From Auanema rhodensis (lineage: Eukaryota; Nematoda; Chromadorea; Rhabditida; Rhabditidae), in the NCBI GenBank assembly GCA_964057225.1, contig OZ059897.1, positions 496,001-560,000 on the forward strand: a stretch of DNA of 64,000 nt, read 5' to 3'. The notes under the pieces are model-generated. The model was not told the DNA's origin and made no database searches. It worked only from the letters and a program-made list of their open reading frames with translations. This document shows, piece after piece, positions 12,124-26,692 of the stretch. Every line of letters starts with the position of its first letter. The first letter of the stretch is position 1. Made by a program: the position numbers and the translations under genes.

Positions 12124-15100
12124 TTTTCTTACTGAAAATCCTTCCTGATACTTCTTCTCTGCTTTTAATATTTCCCCATGAATTGATATTACTTTTTTTG
12201 AAACCTGTTCATATTCCAAATGTTTACTGATACTCTATAATATGTTATGCATCTTTCGATAATTTTCTCATTCTTTTTTGTATTTGTTGAAATTTCTTCA
12301 TGTTATCTTACTGAAAATGCTTCTTGATACTTTTTTTTGTTTTTAATACTTCCCCATGAAATGATATTACTTTTTTTGAAACCTGTTCATATTTTAAATG
12401 TTTACTGATACTCTATAATACGTTATGCATCTCTTGATAATTTTTTCATTCTTCTTTGTATTTGTTAAAATTTCTTCATGTTTTCTTATTGAAAATCCTT
12501 CTTGATACTTCTTCTTTGCTTTTAATACTTCCCCATGAATTGATATTACTTTTTTGAAACCTGTTCATACTTCAAATGTTTACTGATACTCTATAATATG
12601 TTATGCATTTTTCGATAATTTTCTCATTCTTTTTTGTATTTGTTAAAATTTCTTCATGTTTTCTTACTGAAAATCCTTCTTGATACTTCTTCTTTGCTTT
12701 TAAAACTTGATTTTACCATGACTTGTTATAACTTTTTTTGAAACCTGTTCATATTTAAAATGTTTACTGATACTCTATAGTACGTTATATATCTCTTGAT
12801 AATTTTCTCATTCTTATTTGTATTTGTTGAAATTTCTTCATGTTTTCTTATTGAAAATCCTTCTTGATACTTCTTCTTTGCTTTTAATACTTCCCCATGA
12901 ATTGATATTACTTTTTTGAAACCTGTTCATACTTCAAATGTTTACTGATACTCTATAATATGTTATGCATTTTTCGATAATTTTCTCATTCTTTTTTGTA
13001 TTTGTTAAAATTTCTTCATGTTTTCTTACTGAAAATGCTTCTTGATACTTTTTTTTGTTTTTAATACTTCCCCATGAAATGATATTACTTTTTTTGAAAT
13101 CTGTTCATATTTTAAATGTTTACTGATACTCTATAATACGTTATGCATCTCTTGATAATTTTTTCATTCTTCTTTGTATTTGTTAAAATTTCTTCATGTT
13201 TTCTCATTGAAAATCCTTCTTGATACTTCTTCTTTGCTTTTAATACTTCCCCATGAAATGATATTACTTTTTTTGAAACCTGTTCATATTTTAAATGTTT
13301 ACTGATACTCTATAATACGTTATGCATCTCTTGATAATTTTTTCATTCTTCTTTGTATTTGTTAAAATTTCTTCATGTTTTCTTATTGAAAATCCTTCTT
13401 GATACTTCTTCTTTGCTTTTAATACTTCCCCATGAAATGATATTACTTTTTTTGAAACCTGTTCATATTTTAAATGTTTACTGATACTCTATAATACGTT
13501 ATGCATCTCTTGATAATTTTTTCATTCTTCTTTGTATTTGTTAAAATTTCTTCATGTTTTCTTACTGAAAATCCTTCCTGATACTTCTTCTCTGCTTTTA
13601 ATATTTCCCCATGAATTGATATTACTTTTTTTGAAACCTGTTCATATTCCAAATGTTTACTGATACTCTATAATATGTTATGCATCTTTCGATAATTTTC
13701 TCATTCTTTTTTGTATTTGTTGAAATTTCTTCATGTTATCTTACTGAAAATGCTTCTTGATACTTTTTTTTGTTTTTAATACTTCCCCATGAAATGATAT
13801 TACTTTTTTTGAAACCTGTTCATATTTTAAATGTTTACTGATACTCTATAATACGTTATGCATCTCTTGATAATTTTTTCATTCTTCTTTGTATTTGTTA
13901 AAATTTCTTCATGTTTTCTTATTGAAAATCCTTCTTGATACTTCTTCTTTGCTTTTAATACTTCCCCATGAATTGATATTACTTTTTTGAAACCTGTTCA
14001 TACTTCAAATGTTTACTGATACTCTATAATATGTTATGCATTTTTCGATAATTTTCTCATTCTTTTTTGTATTTGTTAAAATTTCTTCATGTTTTCTTAC
14101 TGAAAATGCTTCTTGATACTTTTTTTTGTTTTTAATACTTCCCCATGAAATGATATTACTTTTTTTGAAATCTGTTCATATTTTAAATGTTTACTGATAC
14201 TCTATAATACGTTATGCATCTCTTGATAATTTTTTCATTCTTCTTTGTATTTGTTAAAATTTCTTCATGTTTTCTCATTGAAAATCCTTCTTGATACTTC
14301 TTCTTTGCTTTTAATACTTCCCCATGAAATGATATTACTTTTTTTGAAACCTGTTCATATTTTAAATGTTTACTGATACTCTATAATACGTTATGCATCT
14401 CTTGATAATTTTTTCATTCTTCTTTGTATTTGTTAAAATTTCTTCATGTTTTCTTATTGAAAATCCTTCTTGATACTTCTTCTTTGCTTTTAATACTTCC
14501 CCATGAAATGATATTACTTTTTTTGAAACCTGTTCATATTTTAAATGTTTACTGATACTCTATAATACGTTATGCATCTCTTGATAATTTTTTCATTCTT
14601 CTTTGTATTTGTTAAAATTTCTTCATGTTTTCTTACTGAAAATCCTTCCTGATACTTCTTCTCTGCTTTTAATATTTCCCCATGAATTGATATTACTTTT
14701 TTTGAAATCTGTTCATATTCCAAATGTTTACTGATACTCTATAATACGTTATGCATCTCTTGATAATTTTTTCATTCTTCTTTGTATTTGTTAAAATTTC
14801 TTCATGTTTTCTCATTGAAAATCCTTCTTGATACTTCTTCTTTGCTTTTAATACTTCCCCATGAAATGATATTACTTTTTTTGAAACCTGTTCATATTTT
14901 AAATGTTTACTGATACTCTATAATACGTTATGCATCTCTTGATAATTTTTTCATTCTTCTTTGTATTTGTTAAAATTTCTTCATGTTTTCTTATTGAAAA
15001 TCCTTCTTGATACTTCTTCTTTGCTTTTAATACTTCCCCATGAATTGATATTACTTTTTTGAAACCTGTTCATACTTCAAATGTTTACTGATACTCTATA

Positions 15101-18100
15101 ATATGTTATGCATTTTTCGATAATTTTCTCATTCTTTTTTGTATTTGTTAAAATTTCTTCATGTTTTCTTACTGAAAATCCTTCCTGATACTTCTTCTCT
15201 GCTTTTAATATTTCCCCATGAATTGATATTACTTTTTTTGAAACCTGTTCATATTTTAAATGTTTACTGATACTCTATAATATGTTATGCATCTTTCGAT
15301 AATTTTCTCATTCTTCTTTGTATTTGTTAAAATTTCTTCATGTTTTCTCATTGAAAATCCTTCTTGATACTTTTTTTTGTTTTTAATACTTCCCCATGAA
15401 ATGATATTACTTTTTTTGAAACCTGTTCATATTTTAAATGTTTACTGATACTCTATAATACGTTATGCATCTCTTGATAATTTTTTCATTCTTCTTTGTA
15501 TTTGTTAAAATTTCTTCATGTTTTCTTATTGAAAATCCTTCTTGATACTTCTTCTTTGCTTTTAATACTTCCCCATGAATTGATATTACTTTTTTGAAAC
15601 CTGTTCATACTTCAAATGTTTACTGATACTCTATAATACGTTATGCATCTCTTGATAATTTTTTCATTCTTCTTTGTATTTGTTAAAATTTCTTCATGTT
15701 TTCTTACTGAAAATCCTTCCTGATACTTCTTCTCTGCTTTTAATATTTCCCCATGAATTGATATTACTTTTTTTGAAACCTGTTCATATTCCAAATGTTT
15801 ACTGATACTCTATAATATGTTATGCATCTTTCGATAATTTTCTCATTCTTTTTTGTATTTGTTGAAATTTCTTCATGTTATCTTACTGAAAATGCTTCTT
15901 GATACTTTTTTTTGTTTTTAATACTTCCCCATGAAATGATATTACTTTTTTTGAAACCTGTTCATATTTTAAATGTTTACTGATACTCTATAATACGTTA
16001 TGCATCTCTTGATAATTTTTTCATTCTTCTTTGTATTTGTTAAAATTTCTTCATGTTTTCTTATTGAAAATCCTTCTTGATACTTCTTCTTTGCTTTTAA
16101 TACTTCCCCATGAAATGATATTACTTTTTTTGAAACCTGTTCATATTTTAAATGTTTACTGATACTCTATAATACGTTATGCATCTCTTGATAATTTTTT
16201 CATTCTTCTTTGTATTTGTTAAAATTTCTTCATGTTTTCTTACTGAAAATCCTTCCTGATACTTCTTCTCTGCTTTTAATATTTCCCCATGAATTGATAT
16301 TACTTTTTTTGAAACCTGTTCATATTCCAAATGTTTACTGATACTCTATAATATGTTATGCATCTTTCGATAATTTTCTCATTCTTTTTTGTATTTGTTG
16401 AAATTTCTTCATGTTATCTTACTGAAAATGCTTCTTGATACTTTTTTTTGTTTTTAATACTTCCCCATGAAATGATATTACTTTTTTTGAAACCTGTTCA
16501 TATTTTAAATGTTTACTGATACTCTATAATACGTTATGCATCTCTTGATAATTTTTTCATTCTTCTTTGTATTTGTTAAAATTTCTTCATGTTTTCTTTT
16601 TGAAAATCCTTCTTGATACTTCTTCTTTGCTTTTAATACTTCCCCATGAATTGATATTACTTTTTTGAAACCTGTTCATACTTCAAATGTTTACTGATAC
16701 TCTATAATATGTTATGCATTTTTCGATAATTTTCTCATTCTTTTTTGTATTTGTTAAAATTTCTTCATGTTTTCTTACTGAAAATGCTTCTTGATACTTT
16801 TTTTTGTTTTTAATACTTCCCCATGAAATGATATTACTTTTTTTGAAATCTGTTCATATTTTAAATGTTTACTGATACTCTATAATACGTTATGCATCTC
16901 TTGATAATTTTTTCATTCTTCTTTGTATTTGTTAAAATTTCTTCATGTTTTCTCATTGAAAATCCTTCTTGATACTTCTTCTTTGCTTTTAATACTTCCC
17001 CATGAAATGATATTACTTTTTTTGAAACCTGTTCATATTTTAAATGTTTACTGATACTCTATAATACGTTATGCATCTCTTGATAATTTTTTCATTCTTC
17101 TTTGTATTTGTTAAAATTTCTTCATGTTTTCTTATTGAAAATCCTTCTTGATACTTCTTCTTTGCTTTTAATACTTCCCCATGAAATGATATTACTTTTT
17201 TTGAAACCTGTTCATATTTTAAATGTTTACTGATACTCTATAATACGTTATGCATCTCTTGATAATTTTTTCATTCTTCTTTGTATTTGTTAAAATTTCT
17301 TCATGTTTTCTTACTGAAAATCCTTCCTGATACTTCTTCTCTGCTTTTAATATTTCCCCATGAATTGATATTACTTTTTTTGAAACCTGTTCATATTCCA
17401 AATGTTTACTGATACTCTATAATATGTTATGCATCTTTCGATAATTTTCTCATTCTTTTTTGTATTTGTTGAAATTTCTTCATGTTATCTTACTGAAAAT
17501 GCTTCTTGATACTTTTTTTTGTTTTTAATACTTCCCCATGAAATGATATTACTTTTTTTGAAACCTGTTCATATTTTAAATGTTTACTGATACTCTATAA
17601 TACGTTATGCATCTCTTGATAATTTTTTCATTCTTCTTTGTATTTGTTAAAATTTCTTCATGTTTTCTTATTGAAAATCCTTCTTGATACTTCTTCTTTG
17701 CTTTTAATACTTCCCCATGAATTGATATTACTTTTTTGAAACCTGTTCATACTTCAAATGTTTACTGATACTCTATAATATGTTATGCATTTTTCGATAA
17801 TTTTCTCATTCTTTTTTGTATTTGTTAAAATTTCTTCATGTTTTCTTACTGAAAATCCTTCTTGATACTTCTTCTTTGCTTTTAAAACTTGATTTTACCA
17901 TGACTTGTTATAACTTTTTTTGAAACCTGTTCATATTTAAAATGTTTACTGATACTCTATAGTACGTTATATATCTCTTGATAATTTTCTCATTCTTATT
18001 TGTATTTGTTGAAATTTCTTCATGTTTTCTTATTGAAAATCCTTCTTGATACTTCTTCTTTGCTTTTAATACTTCCCCATGAATTGATATTACTTTTTTG

Positions 18101-18640
18101 AAACCTGTTCATACTTCAAATGTTTACTGATACTCTATAATATGTTATGCATTTTTCGATAATTTTCTCATTCTTTTTTGTATTTGTTAAAATTTCTTCA
18201 TGTTTTCTTACTGAAAATGCTTCTTGATACTTTTTTTTGTTTTTAATACTTCCCCATGAAATGATATTACTTTTTTTGAAATCTGTTCATATTTTAAATG
18301 TTTACTGATACTCTATAATACGTTATGCATCTCTTGATAATTTTTTCATTCTTCTTTGTATTTGTTAAAATTTCTTCATGTTTTCTCATTGAAAATCCTT
18401 CTTGATACTTCTTCTTTGCTTTTAATACTTCCCCATGAAATGATATTACTTTTTTTGAAACCTGTTCATATTTTAAATGTTTACTGATACTCTATAATAC
18501 GTTATGCATCTCTTGATAATTTTTTCATTCTTCTTTGTATTTGTTAAAATTTCTTCATGTTTTCTTATTGAAAATCCTTCTTGATACTTCTTCTTTGCTT
18601 TTAATACTTCCCCATGAAATGATATTACTTTTTTCGAAAT
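12030..18640 (-). repeat. 6-mer higher-order repeat of about 1071 bp
   Basis: The rare marker pair 'aatatttccccatgaattg' and 'ccttcctgatac' appears in units near 12169, 13602, 14673, 15209, 15744, 16280 and 17351. Spacings are 1433, 1071, 536, 535, 536 and 1071 bp. The commonest spacing is 1071 bp (6 x 178.5), with 3-mer and 8-mer variants that point to unequal exchange. Substitutions between corresponding units are few. Confidence 0.8.
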
Positions 18641-19529
18641 CTGTTCATATTTTAAATGTTTACTGATACTCTATAATACGTTATGCATCTCTTGATAATT
18701 TTTTCATTCTTCTTTGTATTTGTTAAAATTTCTTCATGTTTCCTTACTGAAAATCCTTCTTGATACTTCTTCTCTGCTTTTAATACTTCCCCATGAATTG
18801 ATATTACTTTTTTTGAAATCTGTTCATATTTTAAATGTTTACTGATACTCTATAATACGTTATGCATCTCTTGATAATTTTTTCATTCTTCTTTGTATTT
18901 GTTAAAATTTCTTCATGTTTTCTTATTGAAAATCCTTCTTGATACTTCTTCTTTGCTTTTAATACTTCCCCATGAAATGATATTACTTTTTTTGAAACCT
19001 GTTCATATTCCAAATGTTTACTGATACTCTATAATATGTTATGCATCTTTCGATAATTTTCTCATTCTTTTTTGTATTTGTTAAAATTTCTTCATGTTTT
19101 CTTACTGAAAATGCTTCTTGATACTTTTTTTTGTTTTTAATACTTCCCCATGAAATGATATTACTTTTTTTGAAACCTGTTCATATTCCAAATGTTTACT
19201 GATACTCTATAATATGTTATGCATCTTTCGATAATTTTCTCATTCTTTTTTGTATTTGTTGAAATTTCTTCATGTTATCTTACTGAAAATGCTTCTTGAT
19301 ACTTTTTTTTGTTTTTAATACTTCCCCATGAAATGATATTACTTTTTTCGAAATCTGTTCATATTTTAAATGTTTACTGATACTCTATAATACGTTATGC
19401 ATCTCTTGATAATTTTTTCATTCTTCTTTGTATTTGTTAAAATTTCTTCATGTTTCCTTACTGAAAATGCTTCTTGATACTTCTTCTCTGCTTTTAATAC
19501 TTCCCCATGAATTGATATTACTTTTTTTG

Positions 19530-20960
19530 AAATCTGTTCATATTTTAAATGTTTACTGATACTCTATAATACGTTATGCATCTCTTGATAATTTTTTCAT
19601 TCTTCTTTGTATTTGTTGAAATTTCTTCATGTTTTCTTATTGAAAATCCTTCTTGATACTTCTTCTTTGCTTTTAATACTTCCCCATGAAATGATATTAC
19701 TTTTTTTGAAACCTGTTCATATTTTAAATGTTTACTGATACTCTATAATACGTTATGCATCTCTTGATAATTTTTTCATTCTTTTTTGTATTTGTTAAAA
19801 TTTCTTCATGTTTTCTTACTGAAAATGCTTCTTGATACTTTTTTTTGTTTTTAATACTTCCCCATGAAATGATATTACTTTTTTTGAAATCTGTTCATAT
19901 TCCAAATGTTTACTGATACTCTATAATATGTTATGCATCTTTCGATAATTTTCTCATTCTTTTTTGTATTTGTTAAAATTTCTTCATGTTTTCTTACTGA
20001 AAATCCTTCCTGATACTTCTTCTCTGCTTTTAATACTTCCCCATGAATTGATATTACTTTTTTTGAAACCTGTTCATATTCCAAATGTTTACTGATACTC
20101 TATAATATGTTATGCATCTTTCGATAATTTTCTCATTCTTTTTTGTATTTGTTGAAATTTCTTCATGTTATCTTACTGAAAATGCTTCTTGATACTTTTT
20201 TTTGTTTTTAATACTTCCCCATGAAATGATATTACTTTTTTTGAAATCTGTTCATATTTTAAATGTTTACTGATACTCTATAATACGTTATGCATCTCTT
20301 GATAATTTTTTCATTCTTCTTTGTATTTGTTGAAATTTCTTCATGTTTTCTTATTGAAAATCCTTCTTGATACTTCTTCTTTGCTTTTAATACTTCCCCA
20401 TGAAATGATATTACTTTTTTTGAAACCTGTTCATATTTTAAATGTTTACTGATACTCTATAATACGTTATGCATCTCTTGATAATTTTTTCATTCTTTTT
20501 TGTATTTGTTAAAATTTCTTCATGTTTTCTTACTGAAAATGCTTCTTGATACTTTTTTTTGTTTTTAATACTTCCCCATGAAATGATATTACTTTTTTTG
20601 AAATCTGTTCATATTCCAAATGTTTACTGATACTCTATAATATGTTATGCATCTTTCGATAATTTTCTCATTCTTTTTTGTATTTGTTAAAATTTCTTCA
20701 TGTTTTCTTACTGAAAATCCTTCCTGATACTTCTTCTCTGCTTTTAATACTTCCCCATGAATTGATATTACTTTTTTTGAAACCTGTTCATATTCCAAAT
20801 GTTTACTGATACTCTATAATATGTTATGCATCTTTCGATAATTTTCTCATTCTTTTTTGTATTTGTTGAAATTTCTTCATGTTATCTTACTGAAAATGCT
20901 TCTTGATACTTTTTTTTGTTTTTAATACTTCCCCATGAAATGATATTACTTTTTTTGAAA
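19530..20960 (-). repeat. 4-mer higher-order repeat, 714 bp, two copies
   Basis: Matching units lie 714 bp apart. The two identical 69-codon repeat-borne frames sit at 19875 and 20589, and the 'tttgttgaaatttcttcatg' variant lies near 19611 and 20325. The longer frame (69 instead of 60 codons) arises because the usual in-frame stop is changed next to 'attccaaatg'. Confidence 0.8.
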
Positions 20961-23300
20961 TCTGTTCATATTTTAAATGTTTACTGATACTCTATAATAC
21001 GTTATGCATCTTTTGATAATTTTTTCATTCTTCTTTGTATTTGTTAAAATTTCTTCATGTTTTCTTACTGAAAATCCTTCTTGATACTTCTTCTCTGCTT
21101 TTAATACTTACCCATGAATTGATATTACTTTTTTTGAAACCTGTTCATATTCCAAATGTTTACTGATACTCTATAATATGTTATACATCTCTTGATAATT
21201 TTCTCATTCTTATTTGTATTTGTTAAAATTTCTTCATGTTATCTTACTGAAAATGCTTCTTGATACTTTTTTTTGTTTTTAATACTTCCCCATGAAATGA
21301 TATTACTTTTTTTGAAATCTGTTCATATTTAAAATGTTTACTGATGCTCTATAGTACGTTATATATCTCTTGATAATTTTCTCATTCTTATTTGTATTTG
21401 TTGAAATTTCTTCATGTTTTCTTAATGAAAATCCTTCTTGATACTTCTTCTTTGCTTTTAATACTTCCCCATGAAATGATATTACTTTTTTTGAAACCTG
21501 TTCATATTTTAAATGTTTACTGATACTCTATAATACGTTATGCATCTCTTGATAATTTTTTCATTCTTCTTTGTATTTGTTAAAATTTCTTCATGTTTTC
21601 TTATTGAAAATCCTTCTTGATACTTCTTCTTTGCTTTTAATACTTCCCCATGAAATGATATTACTTATTTTGAAACCTGTTCATATTTTAAATGTTTACT
21701 GATACTCTATAATACGTTATGCATCTCTTGATAATTTTTTCATTCTTCTTTGTATTTGTTAAAATTTCTTCATGTTTTCTTACTGAAAATCCTTCCTGAT
21801 ACTTCTTCTCTGCTTTTAATACTTCCCCATGAATTGATATTACTTTTTTTGAAACCTGTTCATATTCCAAATGTTTACTGATACTCTATAATATGTTATG
21901 CATCTTTCGATAATTTTCTCATTCTTTTTTGTATTTGTTGAAATTTCTTCATGTTATCTTACTGAAAATGCTTCTTGATACTTTTTTTTGTTTTTAATAC
22001 TTCCCCATGAAATGATATTACTTTTTTTGAAATCTGTTCATATTTTAAATGTTTACTGATACTCTATAATACGTTATGCATCTTTTGATAATTTTTTCAT
22101 TCTTCTTTGTATTTGTTAAAATTTCTTCATGTTTTCTTACTGAAAATCCTTCTTGATACTTCTTCTCTGCTTTTAATACTTACCCATGAATTGATATTAC
22201 TTTTTTTGAAATCTGTTCATATTTTAAATGTTTACTGATACTCTATAATACGTTATGCATCTCTTGATAATTTTTTCATTCTTTTTTGTATTTGTTAAAA
22301 TTTCTTCATGTTATCTTACTGAAAATGCTTCTTGATACTTTTTTTTGTTTTTAATACTTCCCCATGAAATGATATTACTTTTTTTGAAATCTGTTCATAT
22401 TTAAAATGTTTACTGATGCTCTATAGTACATTATATATCTCTTGATAATTTTCTCATTCTTATTTGTATTTGTTGAAATTTCTTCATGTTTTCTTAATGA
22501 AAATCCTTCTTGATACTTCTTCTTTGCTTTTAATACTTCCCCATGAAATGATATTACTTTTTTTGAAACCTGTTCATATTTTAAATGTTTACTGATACTC
22601 TATAATACGTTATGCATCTCTTGATAATTTTTTCATTCTTCTTTGTATTTGTTAAAATTTCTTCATGTTTTCTTATTGAAAATCCTTCTTGATACTTCTT
22701 CTTTGCTTTTAATACTTCCCCATGAAATGATATTACTTATTTTGAAACCTGTTCATATTTTAAATGTTTACTGATACTCTATAATACGTTATGCATCTCT
22801 TGATAATTTTTTCATTCTTCTTTGTATTTGTTAAAATTTCTTCATGTTTTCTTACTGAAAATCCTTCCTGATACTTCTTCTCTGCTTTTAATACTTCCCC
22901 ATGAATTGATATTACTTTTTTTGAAACCTGTTCATATTCCAAATGTTTACTGATACTCTATAATATGTTATGCATCTTTCGATAATTTTCTCATTCTTTT
23001 TTGTATTTGTTGAAATTTCTTCATGTTATCTTACTGAAAATGCTTCTTGATACTTTTTTTTGTTTTTAATACTTCCCCATGAAATGATATTACTTTTTTT
23101 GAAATCTGTTCATATTTTAAATGTTTACTGATACTCTATAATACGTTATGCATCTTTTGATAATTTTTTCATTCTTCTTTGTATTTGTTAAAATTTCTTC
23201 ATGTTTTCTTACTGAAAATCCTTCTTGATACTTCTTCTCTGCTTTTAATACTTACCCATGAATTGATATTACTTTTTTTGAAACCTGTTCATATTTCAAA
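20960..23300 (-). repeat. 6-mer higher-order repeat of about 1072 bp, second family
   Basis: The variant 'atgcatcttttgataat' recurs near 21005, 22077 and 23148. The variant 'acttacccatgaattg' recurs near 21106, 22178 and 23251. Spacings are 1071-1073 bp. These markers are absent from the 12-18.6 kb block, so this is a separately amplified hexamer of the same monomer family. Confidence 0.8.
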
Positions 23301-23399
23301 TGTTTACTGATACTCTATAATATGTTATACATCTCTTGATAATTTTCTCATTCTTATTTGTATTTGTTAAAATTTCTTCATGTTTTCTTAATGAAAATC

Positions 23400-26300
23400 C
23401 TTCTTGATACTTCTTCTTTGCTTTTAAAACTTGATTTCCCCATGAGTTGATATTACTTTTTTTGAAACCTGTTCATATTTTAAATGTTTACTGATACTCT
23501 ATAATATGTTATACATCTCTTGATAATTTTCTCATTCTTATTTGTATTTGTTAAAATTTCTTCATGTTTTCTTACTGAAAATGCTTCTTGATACTTTTTT
23601 TTTGTTTTTAATACTTGATTTTACCATGACTTGATATTACTTTCTTTCGTATCCTGTTCATGTAGTTAATAATAGTTTACTCTAGTATACTTTGTACATC
23701 TCCTGATAATTTTCTCATTCTACTTTGTATTCTTTAAAAATTCTTAATGTTTTCTTACTGAAAATCCTTCTTGATACTTCTTCTCTGCTTTTAATACTTC
23801 CCCATGAATTGATATTACTTTTTTTGAAACCTGTTCATATTCCAAATGTTTACTGATACTCTATAATATGTTATGCATCTTTCGATAATTTTCTCATTCT
23901 TTTTTGTATTTGTTGAAATTTCTTCATGTTATCTTACTGAAAATGCTTCTTGATACTTTTTTTTGTTTTTAATACTTCCCCATGAAATGATATTACTTTT
24001 TTTGAAATCTGTTCATATTTTAAATGTTCACTGATACTCTATAATTTGTTATGCATCTCTTGATAATTTTTTCATTCTTCTTTGTATTTGTTAAAATTTC
24101 TTCATGTTTTCTTACTGAAAATCCTTCCTGATACTTCTTCTCTGCTTTTAATACTTCCCCATGAATTGATATTACTTTTTTTGAAACCTGTTCATATTCC
24201 AAATGTTTACTGATACTCTATAATATGTTATGCATCTTTCGATAATTTTCTCATTCTTTTTTGTATTTGTTGAAATTTCTTCATGTTATCTTACTGAAAA
24301 TGCTTCTTGATACTTTTTTTTGTTTTTAATACTTCCCCATGAAATGATATTACTTTTTTTGAAATCTGTTCATATTTTAAATGTTCACTGATACTCTATA
24401 ATTTGTTATGCATCTCTTGATAATTTTTTCATTCTTCTTTGTATTTGTTAAAATTTCTTCATGTTTTCTTACTGAAAATCCTTCCTGATACTTCTTCTCT
24501 GCTTTTAATACTTCCCCATGAATTGATATTACTTTTTTTGAAATCTGTTCATATTTTAAATGTTTACTGATACTCTATAATACGTTATGCATCTTTTGAT
24601 AATTTTTTCATTCTTTTTTGTATTTGTTGAAATTTCTTCATGTTATCTTACTGAAAATGCTTCTTGATACTTTTTTTTGTTTTTAATACTTCCCCATGAA
24701 ATGATATTACTTTTTTTGAAATCTGTTCATATTTTAAATGTTTACTGATACTCTATAATACGTTATGCATCTCTTGATAATTTTCTCATTCTTATTTGTA
24801 TTTGTTAAAATTTCTTCATGTTTTCTTTATGAAAATCCTTCTTGATACTTCTTCTTTGCTTTTAAAACTTGATTTCCCCATGAGTTGATATTACTTTTTT
24901 TGAAACCTGTTCATATTTTAAATGTTTACTGATACTCTATAATATGTTATACATCTCTTGATAATTTTCTCATTCTTCTTTGTATTTGTTAAAATTTCTT
25001 CATGTTTTCTTATTGAAAATCCTTCTTGATACTTCTTCTTTGCTTTTAATACTTCCCCATGAAATGATATTACTTTTTTCGAAATCTGTTCATATTTTAA
25101 ATGTTTACTGATACTCTATAATACGTTATGCATCTCTTGATAATTTTTTCATTCTTCTTTGTATTTGTTAAAATTTCTTCATGTTTTCTTACTGAAAATC
25201 CTTCTTGATACTTCTTCTCTGCTTTTAATACTTCCCCATGAATTGATATTACTTTTTTTGAAACCTGTTCATATTCCAAATGTTTACTGATACTCTATAA
25301 TATGTTATGCATCTTTCGATAATTTTCTCATTCTTTTTTGTATTTGTTAAAATTTCTTCATGTTTTCTTACTGAAAATGCTTCTTGATACTTTTTTTTGT
25401 TTTTAATACTTCCCCATGAAATGATATTACTTTTTTTGAAATCTGTTCATATTTTAAATGTTTACTGATACTCTATAATACGTTATGCATCTCTTGATAA
25501 TTTTTTCATTCTTCTTTGTATTTGTTAAAATTTCTTCATGTTTTCTTACTGAAAATCCTTCTTGATACTTCTTCTCTGCTTTTAATACTTCCCCATGAAT
25601 TGATATTACTTTTTTTGAAACCTGTTCATATTCCAAATGTTTACTGATACTCTATAATATGTTATGCATCTTTCGATAATTTTCTCATTCTTTTTTGTAT
25701 TTGTTGAAATTTCTTCATGTTATCTTACTGAAAATGCTTCTTGATACTTTTTTTTGTTTTTAATACTTCCCCATGAAATGATATTACTTTTTTTGAAACC
25801 TGTTCATATTTTAAATGTTTACTGATACTCTATAGTACGTTATATATCTCTTGATAATTTTCTCATTCTTATTTGTATTTGTTGAAATTTCTTCATGTTT
25901 TCTTATTGAAAATCCTTCTTGATACTTCTTCTTTGCTTTTAATACTTACCCATGAATTGATATTACTTTTTTTGAAACCTGTTCATATTTCAAATGTTTA
26001 CTGATACTCTAGTATACTTTGTACATCTTCCGATAATTTTGTCATTCTTCTTTGTATTCTTTAAAATTTCTTCATGTTTTTCTTACTGAAAATCCTTCTT
26101 GATACTTCTTCTTTGCTTTTAAAACTTGATTTTACCATGACTTGTTATAACTTTTTTTGAAACCTGTTCATATTTAAAATGTTTACTGATACTCTATAGT
26201 AGATTATGTATCTCTTGATAATTTTCTCATTCTTCTTTGTATTTGTTAAAATTTCTTCATGTTTTCCTACTGAAAATGCTTCTTGATACTTTTTTTTTGT

Positions 26301-26648
26301 TTTTAATACTTGATTTTACCATGACTTGTTATAACTTTCTTTCGTATCCTGTTCATGGAATAAATAATAGTTTACTCTAGTATACTTTGTACATCTCCTG
26401 ATAATTTTCTCATTCTTAATTGTATTCTTTAAAATTTCTTCATGTTTTCTTACTGAAAATGCTTCTTGATACTTTTTCTTTGTTTTTAATACTTGATTTT
26501 TCAATGACTTGATATAACTTTCTTTCGTATCCTGTTCATGGATAAAATAATAGTTTACTCTAGTATACTTTGTACATCTCTTGATAATTTTCTCATTCTT
26601 CTTTGTATTTGTTAAAATTTCTTCATGTTTTCTTACTGAAAATGCTTC
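23400..26648 (-). repeat. Distal part of inverted satellite A, mixed types and short dimers
   Basis: Type I and hybrid units reappear: 'ttctttcgtatcctgttcatg' elements lie near 23641, 26339 and 26521. Two 357-bp dimers are visible: the variant 'atgttcactgatactc' near 24024 and 24381, and matching frames at 25097 and 25454. Divergence between neighbouring units rises toward 26648. This mirrors the mixed composition of 1-5283, so both ends of the array share a less homogenised character. Confidence 0.85.
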
Positions 26649-26692
26649 AAGTATTAAAAACAAAAAAAAGTATCAAGAAGCATCTTCAGTAG
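26632..26692. other. Polarity switch 2 in satellite A (- to +), fold-back centre
   Basis: The inverted array ends 'ctgaaaatgcttc' at 26648. It is followed directly by a + unit starting 'aagtattaaaaac'. The bases 'tc' could belong to either side, a 2-bp microhomology. The left arm 'ttactgaaaatgcttc' and the right arm 'gaagcatcttcagtag' (26677-26692) are near-perfect inverted copies around a loop of about 28 nt, so this is the centre of a long satellite fold-back. Confidence 0.93.

Larger units (their letters stand above)
5284..26648 (-). repeat. Satellite A, inverted segment (about 21.4 kb), mainly type II monomers
   Basis: The same family as 1-5283 is present as its reverse complement. The marker on the + strand is 'ttcttcatgttttctta' with 'aacctgttcatatt', repeating every 178-179 bp. 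The interior is almost pure type II and organised into several higher-order repeats listed separately. A 60-codon frame recurs on the minus strand in a subset of units (for example 8279-8461, 11322-11504, 21688-21870). It opens from TTG, ends within each monomer, and the monomer length is not a multiple of three. I therefore treat it as a repeat by-product and not a gene family. Confidence 0.97.

Noticed and set aside
7922-25636. About 20 near-identical minus-strand frames of 60-69 codons as a gene family of Lys/Glu-rich peptides
   Set aside because: Each is one monomer of satellite A. Most open from TTG, all end inside the unit, and the unit length is not a multiple of three. Variation falls equally on all codon positions as far as I can see.
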